From: Streptomyces sp. A0958
GTDB lineage: Bacteria > Actinomycetota > Actinomycetes > Streptomycetales > Streptomycetaceae
Assembly: GCF_004795035.1 (NCBI RefSeq)
Contig: NZ_SSBK01000006.1
Coordinates: 231,968-295,967 of the forward strand
Reading direction: 5' to 3'
DNA length: 64,000 nucleotides
Positions within the stretch are counted from its first letter, which is position 1, and the number at the start of each line of letters is the position of its first letter. The notes under the pieces are model-generated. The model was not told the origin of the DNA. It did not search any database and worked only from the letters and a program-made list of their open reading frames with translations. A program made the position numbers and the translations under genes. This document shows, one piece after another, positions 58,132 to 64,000 of the stretch.

Positions 58132-59205
58132 CTACCTGGCGCTCGGAGTCGGGTGTGTGTCGCCGTCCGCCCCGGCGACCCGGGGCACCGACGCGGCCAC
58201 GCGGTCCACGGCCCGGCCCACCGCATCGGGCGGCAGCAGCCCCGGCGCCCGGCTGCGCGCGAAGTCCGCGAACGTCTCCGCCGTGGAGTGGCGCGGGGAG
58301 AACCCCAGCGTCTCGCGCATCTGGACCGTGGAGACCACCCTGCCATGGGTGAGCAGCCGGATCTGCTCCGGCGAGAAGTCCGTCATGCCGGCCGCCCGGA
58401 GCGCCTGCCCGACCCAGGTGACGGCGGGCAGCAACAACGGCACCGTGGGCCGCCCCAGCCGCCGCGAGCACTGCGAGAGCAGCAGCACCCCGTCCCCCGC
58501 GATGTTGAACGTGCCGCTGTTCAGCGTCCCGCGCCGGGGCTCGCTCGCCGCGATGCCCAGCACGTCGATCACGTCGTCCTCGTGGACGAACTGGAGCCTC
58601 GGGTCGTACCCGAACACCGTCGGCAGCACCGGCAGCGACAGGTAGTCCGCGAGCGGCGAGTCCGCGTCCGGCCCGAGGATGTTCGCGAACCTCAGCACGC
58701 ACACGGCCACGTCCGGCCTTCGACGCGCGAAGCCCCGTACGTACCCCTCGACCTCCGCCGCGTCCTTCGCGAAGCCGCCGGCCGGCAGCGACTTGGGCGG
58801 GGTCGTCTCGTGGAAGACCGCCGGATCGCGGGGCGCGGAGCCGTACACACCCGTGCTGGACTTCACCACGAGACGCTGCACGGCCGGCGCCTTCTGGCAG
58901 GCGCCGAGCAACTGCATGGTGCCGATGACGTTGGTCTCCTTGACCGCCGTACGCCCCTGCGCCCCGAGCGCCATGCCGCTGACGTCCAGGTGCACGACGG
59001 TGTCCACCGCGTGCTCGGCGAGCACCCTGGCGATGGCGGACTGGCGGATGTCCGCGCGGACGAAGACGGCGTCGCCCAGCTCGTGCTCCGGCTCCACCGC
59101 GTCGACCGCGATCACCCGCTCCACGTCCGGATCACGCTGGACACGCCGCACGAAACGGCCGCTCAGCTGCCGGGCCGCTCCCGTGACGAGCACGACCTTC
59201 CCCAA
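58132..59205 (-). CDS. NAD-dependent epimerase/dehydratase family protein
   Basis: 357 aa, ATG 59205. Extended SDR: the Rossmann loop is KVVLVTGAARQLSGRFVRRV (atypical spacing of Gly). VDTVVHLDVSGMALGAQGRT gives the NAD site. The Tyr-x3-Lys pair expected for a classical epimerase is not obvious (VVKSSTGVYGSAPRDPAVFH has SS and Tyr but no matching Lys). It may have a different activity. It resembles extended-SDR proteins encoded next to acyltransferases in actinobacteria. It is adjacent to and probably co-transcribed with the acyltransferase. Confidence 0.87.
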   Translation of the reverse strand: MGKVVLVTGAARQLSGRFVRRVQRDPDVERVIAVDAVEPEHELGDAVFVRADIRQSAIARVLAEHAVDTVVHLDVSGMALGAQGRTAVKETNVIGTMQLLGACQKAPAVQRLVVKSSTGVYGSAPRDPAVFHETTPPKSLPAGGFAKDAAEVEGYVRGFARRRPDVAVCVLRFANILGPDADSPLADYLSLPVLPTVFGYDPRLQFVHEDDVIDVLGIAASEPRRGTLNSGTFNIAGDGVLLLSQCSRRLGRPTVPLLLPAVTWVGQALRAAGMTDFSPEQIRLLTHGRVVSTVQMRETLGFSPRHSTAETFADFARSRAPGLLPPDAVGRAVDRVAASVPRVAGADGDTHPTPSAR

Positions 59206-59294
59206 GATCAGCGCCTTCCGTCGGTCTCCCGTGCGAGAGGTGAGAAGCCCCCCAGGACGTCACCGTAGCGGGTGGACACCCCCCGCACACAGCA

Positions 59295-59332
59295 CCGCAG
59301 CCCTCCCGCCGGGACGGCGGAAGGGCTGCGGA
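59295..59332 (-). terminator. Stem-loop after the bS22 gene
   Basis: CCGCAGCCCTCCCGCC pairs with GGCGGAAGGGCTGCGG around a short loop, with one mismatch. It lies 18 bases past the bS22 stop. Confidence 0.8.
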
Positions 59333-59349
59333 TTCACGAACTGCGTTCG

Positions 59350-59448
59350 CTACTTCTTGTTGCGACGCTGAACGCGCGTGCGCTTGAGCAGCTTGCGGTG
59401 CTTCTTCTTGGCCATCCGCTTACGCCGCTTCTTGATAACAGAGCCCAC
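59350..59448 (-). CDS. 30S ribosomal protein bS22 (AURKAIP1/COX24-like)
   Basis: 32 aa from GTG 59448, with GAGGG about eight bases upstream. The peptide [20 protein letters not shown] followed by [12 protein letters not shown] is extremely basic and matches the tiny ribosomal protein bS22 of actinobacteria, related to the mitochondrial AURKAIP1/COX24 domain. It binds 16S rRNA in the small subunit. It is monocistronic, ending at its own terminator, and precedes the epimerase on the same strand. Confidence 0.92.
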   Translation of the reverse strand: MGSVIKKRRKRMAKKKHRKLLKRTRVQRRNKK

Positions 59449-59558
59449 GACTACCCTCGCTCACTTCTTCTTCACTGGTGCGGGGCGTCTGGGCCCACAC
59501 GACCTACGTCGGCCTAGCCTACCCGCCACCGCGTGAGGGACGTAATCCGAGGGGAATG

Positions 59559-59771
59559 TCAGGCCGATGCCACCCCCACGAAGGACTCGCGGAGATACTC
59601 GTGAACCGCTTGCTCCGGCACCCGGAAGGACCTGCCCACCCGGATCGCCGGCAGATGCCCGCTGTGCACCAGGCGGTACACGGTCATCTTCGACACCCTC
59701 ATGACCGAGGCGACTTCCGCCACGGTGAGAAACTTGACCTCGTTCAGAGGCCTCTCGCTGTCAGCAGCCAT
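59559..59771 (-). CDS. Excisionase/MerR-like helix-turn-helix protein
   Basis: 70 aa, ATG 59771. Nearly the whole protein is one winged helix-turn-helix: KFLTVAEVASVMRVSKMTVY, RLVHSGHLPAIRVGRSFRVP, EQAVHEYLRESF. It resembles the BldC/excisionase group of streptomycete DNA-binding proteins, though it is not BldC itself. Such proteins bind cooperatively to direct repeats. It lies on the same strand as the bS22 gene with a 110-bp gap and is conserved near bldN in this group, from memory. Function is unknown. Confidence 0.88.
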   Translation of the reverse strand: MAADSERPLNEVKFLTVAEVASVMRVSKMTVYRLVHSGHLPAIRVGRSFRVPEQAVHEYLRESFVGVASA

Positions 59772-59898
59772 GACTCACCTGTACCTTCCGCACGAGACGC
59801 GCACCGGCTTCCCCTCCGGTGACTCTTCGTCGTTGTGCGCTCACTCCCCAGGTTAGGGGCGGGTGATGCGAGTGGGGAAGAGGAGAGACGATCGGCCG

Positions 59899-60714
59899 CT
59901 ACTGTGACAGACACGCCCGATTGAGTACATAGCGCGTGAGCGGCAGGTAGTACGCGGAGCGCACGGCATCGTCCAGCGGAACGGCCACCGCCACCCTCCC
60001 CTCGGCCTCTCCGACGAACAGCGCCGGATCGTCCGTATCGGCGAGCCCGATCGCCTCGATGCCCAGCTGACCTGCCCCGCAGACCCACCCGTGGTCCCCG
60101 ACGACCAGTTCCGGCAACGGCCCCCGGCCCGCCGCCGCGGCCTCCAGAACCACCCTCACCGGAAGCGGCGAATGGGAGTGTGCGCCGGTGCCACCACCAA
60201 AAGCCCCCGCGCCGGGTTCACGCACCAGCGCGACTCCCCGTACGTAGTCGAGGTTGTACGTACGTACGCCAAACCGAGTCGTTATGTCGATACATCGCCC
60301 CTGCGCCGGGGTGAGAACAGGGCACCCCGCCGCCGACAAAGCGTCTGCCAGCGCCGCGTAGAAACCGAGCAGCCGGTGCGGATGCCCCGTCCCGAAGAGC
60401 ACCGGCGCCCGCCGCACCGCCGCCTGTGCCAGCCGCGCGGCGAACGCGTCGAGACCCGCCACCGTCCGCTCCGGATCGATCACGTCAGGACCCGACACGT
60501 GCGCGGGATCGTCCGAGACCCCGCACCTGTCCGCCATCAGCCGCAGCAGTTCCCGCTCCCCCCAGCCGCGCCCGGGGTCGAGGCCCAGCGTCACCCGGGG
60601 GTCCCTGGCCGCGAACAGCCGATAACTCCGCAGACTCACCTCACGCGAGGTCGCCACGGGCCCGGCCAGCCGGGCCGCCAGCAGATGCGCACGCAGCGCT
60701 CCGGTGCTCAACAC
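59899..60714 (-). CDS. Putative phosphatase, conserved in Streptomyces
   Basis: About 271 aa from GTG 60714 (the frame extends to 60753 and the start is uncertain). It begins VLSTGALRAHLLAARLAGPV. Mid-protein are RRAPVLFGTGHPHRLLGFYA, TPAQGRCIDITTRFGVRTYN and LPELVVGDHGWVCGAGQLGI. The HPHR and DHGW segments suggest metal-binding residues. I recall similar streptomycete proteins named phosphatase, but I do not see a standard catalytic signature. Treat the name as tentative. Confidence 0.65.
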   Translation of the reverse strand: MLSTGALRAHLLAARLAGPVATSREVSLRSYRLFAARDPRVTLGLDPGRGWGERELLRLMADRCGVSDDPAHVSGPDVIDPERTVAGLDAFAARLAQAAVRRAPVLFGTGHPHRLLGFYAALADALSAAGCPVLTPAQGRCIDITTRFGVRTYNLDYVRGVALVREPGAGAFGGGTGAHSHSPLPVRVVLEAAAAGRGPLPELVVGDHGWVCGAGQLGIEAIGLADTDDPALFVGEAEGRVAVAVPLDDAVRSAYYLPLTRYVLNRACLSQ

Positions 60715-60808
60715 CCCACCGATGCTGCCCCACCCGCACCACCCTGGGACCAAAAGCCGGATTTCGCCCCACAGTCGGCGTAACCCGTACTCACATCCCG
60801 TACGGCCC

Positions 60809-61981
60809 TCAGGCCAGCAGCCCCCGCAACGGGAACGCCGACCGCCGCGTCGCCAGCACCGCCTGGTCCAGCCGGTCCGCCGGGTCGTACCCGTCCTCCC
60901 ACGACGACCACGACGGCGTACGCCCGTCCGTCATCCGCCCCGGCCCCGGCTGTCGCGTCCGCGCGTACACCTCGTCCCGCCAGGACGGCGGAATCACCGT
61001 CTCGGGGTCCACCGGAGCATGCGCGGCGATGCCCACCAGATGCGTCCAGGACCGCGGCACCACGTCCACCACCGCGTAACCGCCGCCGCCGAGCGCCACC
61101 CACCGCCCGTCGTCCGCGTACGCGTGGGCCAGGTCGTGGCAGGCCGCCATCACGGACCGCTGCGCGTCCAGCGACACCGCGAGATGCGCCAACGGGTCCT
61201 CGAAGTGCGTGTCCGCCCCGTGCTGCGTCACCAGCACCTGCGGCCGGAAGTCCGCCAGCAGCTCCGGCACCACCGCGTGGAACGCCCGCAGCCACCCCGC
61301 GTCCCCCGTACCGGCCGGCAGCGCCACATTGACCGCACCGCCCTCACCTGCCCCCGCCCCGGTCTCCTCCGGCCAGCCCGTCTGCGGGAACAGGGTCCGG
61401 GGATGCTCGTGCAACGACACGGTCAGGACCCTCGGGTCCTCCCAGAAGGCCGCCTGCACCCCGTCGCCGTGGTGCACGTCCACATCGACGTACGCGACCC
61501 GCTCGGCGCCCAGCTCCAGGAGCCGCGCGATGGCGAGCGCCGGGTCGTTGTAGATGCAGAACCCCGCCGCGCCCCCGGGCATCGCGTGGTGCAGCCCACC
61601 GGTGAAGTTCACCGCGTGCCGGGTCTCGCCCCGCCACACCGCGTCGGCGGCCGCCACGGACTGCCCGGCGATCAGCGCCGACACCTCGTGCATCCCGGCG
61701 AAGGCGGGGTCGTCCACGGTCCCGAGCCCGTACCCCTGATCCGCCGAACGGGGATCGGCCGACGCCGCCTTCACGGCCGCCACGTAGTCCGGCCGGTGCA
61801 CGAGCCGCAGCGTGGAGTCCCCGGCCGGCTTGGCCGCCACCACGTCCACCGCCCGGTCCAGACCGAACGCGCGCACCAGCCCCATCGTCAGGGCAAGCCT
61901 GACCGGGTCCATCGGATGACTTTCCCCGAAGTCGTATCCCGTTACTGCGTCATCCCACATCAGCTGTGTGCGGCCGCTCAT
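60809..61981 (-). CDS. acuC: Acetoin utilization protein AcuC (histone deacetylase family)
   Basis: 390 aa from ATG 61981 with GGTGG five bases upstream (ATG 61990 is an alternative). It is a zinc-dependent amidohydrolase of the class I/II HDAC fold. Landmarks: GYDFGESHPMDPVRLALTMG, FTGGLHHAMPGGAAGFCIYN (tandem His), VAYVDVDVHHGDGVQAAFWE (Asp-His metal site), VLVTQHGADTHFEDPLAHLA (metal Asp and Gly-rich loop), VALGGGGYAVVDV. In Bacillus AcuC deacetylates acetyl-CoA synthetase; the substrate here is inferred. The MFS gene on the same strand overlaps its start by 32 bp. Confidence 0.93.
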   Translation of the reverse strand: MSGRTQLMWDDAVTGYDFGESHPMDPVRLALTMGLVRAFGLDRAVDVVAAKPAGDSTLRLVHRPDYVAAVKAASADPRSADQGYGLGTVDDPAFAGMHEVSALIAGQSVAAADAVWRGETRHAVNFTGGLHHAMPGGAAGFCIYNDPALAIARLLELGAERVAYVDVDVHHGDGVQAAFWEDPRVLTVSLHEHPRTLFPQTGWPEETGAGAGEGGAVNVALPAGTGDAGWLRAFHAVVPELLADFRPQVLVTQHGADTHFEDPLAHLAVSLDAQRSVMAACHDLAHAYADDGRWVALGGGGYAVVDVVPRSWTHLVGIAAHAPVDPETVIPPSWRDEVYARTRQPGPGRMTDGRTPSWSSWEDGYDPADRLDQAVLATRRSAFPLRGLLA

Positions 61982-63155
61982 GCCCGCCACCGTATCGGGC
62001 GGGTTCCGCCCCGAACGACTTGGCGTACACGAGCGTCGCGAGCACCAGCACCATCGGCACCAGCATCGCGCCCCGGTAGCTCCAGGCGTCCCCGAGCGCC
62101 CCCACGAGCGGCGAGCCGACCAGGAAGCCCGCGTAGTTGAAGATGTTCAGCCGGGCGATGGCGGTGTCGCTCGCCCCGGGGAACATCCGCCCGGCGGCGG
62201 CGAACGTCTGCGGCACGATCACGCACAGCCCGAGCCCGAGCATGGTGAACCCGAGCATCCCCGTCCACGCCCCGCCGGCGACGGCCACCACGGCGAACCC
62301 GGCCGCCGCCAGCACGGTCCCGGCCCGCACCACGGCCACCGCCCCGAACCGCCGCACCCCGAGGTCCCCGACGGCCCGACCCAGCAGCGTCGTCACCATG
62401 TAGACGTTGTACGGCACGGTCGACAGCTGCTCGGAGCTCCCCAGCACGTCCTGGAGGTACTTCGCGCTCCAGTTGGAGACCGTCGAGTCCCCGATGTACG
62501 CGAAACACATCACCAGGCACAGCGGCATCAGCAGCCGGAACGAAACCGACGCGGCCTTCCCCGCCCCGGCACCCTCCTCCTGCTCCTCGTCCTCGCTGCC
62601 CTCGACGTACCACCGGCTCCCGACGAACGCGACGGGCAGCAGCACCACGACCACCGGCAGGTACGAGACCAGCAACGACAGGTCCCAGTGCGCCCCGGCC
62701 CACGCCATCGAGGCCCCGGCGATCCCGCCCAGGCTGTACGCGGCATGGAAGCCCAGCATGATGGAACGTCCGTAGGCCCGCTGGAGGCTGACGCCCATCA
62801 TGTTCATGGAGGCGTCCAGCGCACCGACGGCCAGCCCGAACACCCCGAGCGCGAGGGCGGCCTCCCACACCTCGCTGCCGGCCCCGACACCGAGGAGCGC
62901 GAGCAGGACGACGGGCTGCGCCCACCGCAGGACCACCCGCGGCCGCACCCGCGCGACCACCTTCTCGGTGGCCACGCTGCCCACCCCGGCCAGGATCGGC
63001 ACGGCGGCGAGGAACACCGGCAGCAGGCCGTCGGATATCCCGTACCGGTCCTGAATGGCGGGAATCCGCGTCACCAGAAGGGCGAAGGTGACCCCCTGCA
63101 CGAAGAAGCTCAACGCGAGGGACGCCCTGCCGTGCCGCAAACGTGCATCTGTCAT
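61950..63155 (-). CDS. MFS transporter
   Basis: 401 aa, ATG 63155. Twelve predicted helices, e.g. RASLALSFFVQGVTFALLVT, GISDGLLPVFLAAVPILAGV and LALGVFGLAVGALDASMNMM. The cytoplasmic loop between helices 2 and 3 has the MFS-type EKVVARVRPRVVLRWAQPV. A central charged loop (SEDEEQEEGAGAGKA) separates the halves. It looks like a fucose/glucose-permease or drug-transport type. Substrate is unknown. Its last 32 bp overlap the start of acuC, so the two share a transcript. Confidence 0.9.
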   Translation of the reverse strand: MTDARLRHGRASLALSFFVQGVTFALLVTRIPAIQDRYGISDGLLPVFLAAVPILAGVGSVATEKVVARVRPRVVLRWAQPVVLLALLGVGAGSEVWEAALALGVFGLAVGALDASMNMMGVSLQRAYGRSIMLGFHAAYSLGGIAGASMAWAGAHWDLSLLVSYLPVVVVLLPVAFVGSRWYVEGSEDEEQEEGAGAGKAASVSFRLLMPLCLVMCFAYIGDSTVSNWSAKYLQDVLGSSEQLSTVPYNVYMVTTLLGRAVGDLGVRRFGAVAVVRAGTVLAAAGFAVVAVAGGAWTGMLGFTMLGLGLCVIVPQTFAAAGRMFPGASDTAIARLNIFNYAGFLVGSPLVGALGDAWSYRGAMLVPMVLVLATLVYAKSFGAEPARYGGGHERPHTADVG

Positions 63156-63197
63156 GGCCGCGAGCGTAGAGCCAGTTCCTACCCGTGGGTAGACGCG

Positions 63198-63842
63198 TCA
63201 GGCAAGCAATTCCGGCAGCTGTCCCATGTCGGAGAAGTACCCGGTCACACCGGTCAGCCGGTCCGCGGGCATCATCGACGTGAACCCGTACACGTCCATG
63301 CCGGCGGCCCGTGCCGCCTCGACTCCGAGCGGGCTGTCCTCGATGACGACGCACCGCTCGGGCGCGACCCCCATGCGCTCGGCGGCGAGCAGGAACAGGT
63401 CGGGCGCCGGCTTCCCCCGGCCGACGTCCTCCGCACTGAAGATCCACTCCTCCTCGAACCACTGGTCGAGCCCCGTCTTGCGGTGGCTGACCCGGATGCG
63501 CTGGTGGCTGCTGGAGGACGCGACACAGTACGGGATGCCGTCGGCGACGAGCTTGCCCAGCAGGTCGTCGACCCCCGGGACGGGCTCCAGCTCCTGCTCG
63601 AACGCGGCGAAGACCCGCGAGTGGAGCGTGACGTCGAAGTCGTCCGGCAGCTTGGCCCCGGTCCGCTCCTCCACGAGGTCGTGCACGCGGTGCACGGCGG
63701 ACCCCATGTAGTCCCGCAGGGACTCCTCGTACGAGGTGGGGTGCCCCAGTTCCGTGAGGTAGCCGGCCAGGATGGTGTTGGAGATCGGCTCGCTGTCCAC
63801 GAGCACACCGTCGTTGTCGAAGATGACAAGTTCGTAGCGCAT
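63198..63842 (-). CDS. HAD family hydrolase (beta-phosphoglucomutase-like)
   Basis: 214 aa, ATG 63842. The four HAD motifs are present: VIFDNDGVLVDSEPISNTIL (D-x-D nucleophile), VASSSSHQRIRVSHRKTGLD (motif II Ser), GRGKPAPDLFLLAAERMGV (motif III Lys), and CVVIEDSPLGVEAARAAGMD (motif IV Asp pair). A cap domain lies between motifs I and II. This is the pattern of subfamily I phosphatases acting on sugar phosphates, phosphoglycolate or similar. It lies downstream of the 5S rRNA, whose terminator precedes it. Confidence 0.92.
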   Translation of the reverse strand: MRYELVIFDNDGVLVDSEPISNTILAGYLTELGHPTSYEESLRDYMGSAVHRVHDLVEERTGAKLPDDFDVTLHSRVFAAFEQELEPVPGVDDLLGKLVADGIPYCVASSSSHQRIRVSHRKTGLDQWFEEEWIFSAEDVGRGKPAPDLFLLAAERMGVAPERCVVIEDSPLGVEAARAAGMDVYGFTSMMPADRLTGVTGYFSDMGQLPELLA

Positions 63843-63873
63843 GGCACGACCTTAAACGTTCAGAACGCAGAAA

Positions 63874-63900
63874 AGCCCCGTGCCACAAGGGCACGGGGCT
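63874..63900 (-). terminator. rRNA operon terminator
   Basis: AGCCCCGTGCC pairs perfectly with GGCACGGGGCT (11 bp, five-base loop). On the transcribed (minus) strand it follows the 5S rRNA and is followed by TTTTCTG, a good intrinsic terminator. Confidence 0.88.
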
Positions 63901-63913
63901 CTTCCTAAAAGGA

Positions 63914-64000
63914 GTTCGGCGGCGTCCTACTCTCCCACAGGGTCCCCCCTGCAGTACCATCGGCGCTGAAAGGCTTAGCTTCCGGGTTCGGAATGTAACC
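63914..64000 (-). rRNA. 5S ribosomal RNA, 3' portion (cut by window edge)
   Basis: The reverse complement reads GGTTACATTCCGAACCCGGA, AGCTAAGCCTTTCAGCGCCG, GTACTGCAGGGGGGACCCTG, then GGGAGAGTAGGACGCCGCCG. This matches the 3' three quarters of actinobacterial 5S rRNA (CCGAAC, AAGCC, GGGAGAGUAGG). The 5' end and the upstream 16S and 23S genes lie beyond 64000. The 3' boundary is set at GCCGAAC. Confidence 0.95.

Noticed and set aside
1..64000. tRNA genes, riboswitches or insertion sequences
   Set aside because: I looked in the intergenic gaps for cloverleaf features, conserved riboswitch cores and paired terminal inverted repeats around transposase genes and saw none. A tRNAscan-SE and Infernal run would be decisive.

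Overview
The window is high-G+C actinobacterial DNA and almost certainly comes from a Streptomyces chromosome. It carries the developmental sigma factor bldN with its anti-sigma gene rsbN, a rex-hemA-hemC-hemD redox/heme operon, futalosine-pathway menaquinone genes (mqnE, mqnP and UbiD/UbiX-family decarboxylase genes), a DUF397 gene overlapping its XRE partner, an LAxTG-type surface protein and an archaeal-type (class I) lysyl-tRNA synthetase. No searches were run. Every assignment rests on motifs, lengths, context and knowledge of the families.

Region by region: (1) 1-3.5 kb is a lower-G+C restriction-modification island. A Vsr-like nuclease (cut by the window edge) and a C5-cytosine methyltransferase lie on the minus strand. 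Two tandem GIY-YIG nucleases of Eco29kI type lie divergently on the plus strand. (2) 3.6-8.5 kb holds a TetR regulator, a dicarboxylate/amino-acid symporter, a DUF4229 membrane protein, a GNAT acetyltransferase and mqnE. (3) 8.5-13 kb holds an Lrp regulator, a 44-aa conserved peptide, a UbiX-family gene, a rhomboid protease and mqnP-mqnL. (4) 13.1-13.5 kb is a methyltransferase gene remnant. (5) 13.6-21.9 kb holds a PLDc_N protein, the System II cytochrome c maturation cluster (tlpA/resA-like, ccdA, resB, ccsB), a Tat-type deacetylase lipoprotein, a histidine phosphatase and hemL. (6) 22-30.4 kb is a patch of small accessory genes mixed with several unrelated short tandem repeats, ending at rtcB. 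(7) 30.6-38.4 kb holds two DUF3558-type lipoproteins, a DUF2637 membrane protein, divergent lysS/argS and an anti-sigma-like ATPase. (8) 38.5-47 kb is variable: XRE plus a triplicated DUF397 protein, DUF4253, a wall-anchored protein, a truncated Ser/Thr kinase start, a membrane-tethered HTH protein and a DUF4232 lipoprotein. (9) 47-53 kb is heme synthesis (hemB; rex-hemA-hemC-hemD with 4-nt overlaps) behind a near-palindromic Rex operator. (10) 53.2-64 kb holds a glutaredoxin-like gene, a HAD phosphatase, bldN, rsbN, an acyltransferase, an epimerase, the bS22 ribosomal peptide, an excisionase-like HTH protein, acuC, an MFS transporter, a HAD hydrolase, an rRNA-operon terminator and the 3' part of a 5S rRNA.

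Much of the window serves respiration. Menaquinone synthesis, cytochrome c maturation and heme synthesis are all present, and the NADH/NAD+-sensing Rex repressor sits at the head of the tetrapyrrole operon. The most unusual parts are the R-M island with paired GIY-YIG nucleases, the repeat cluster at 22.6-23.4 kb, and the 40-45 kb block with its triplicated DUF397 protein and gene fragments.
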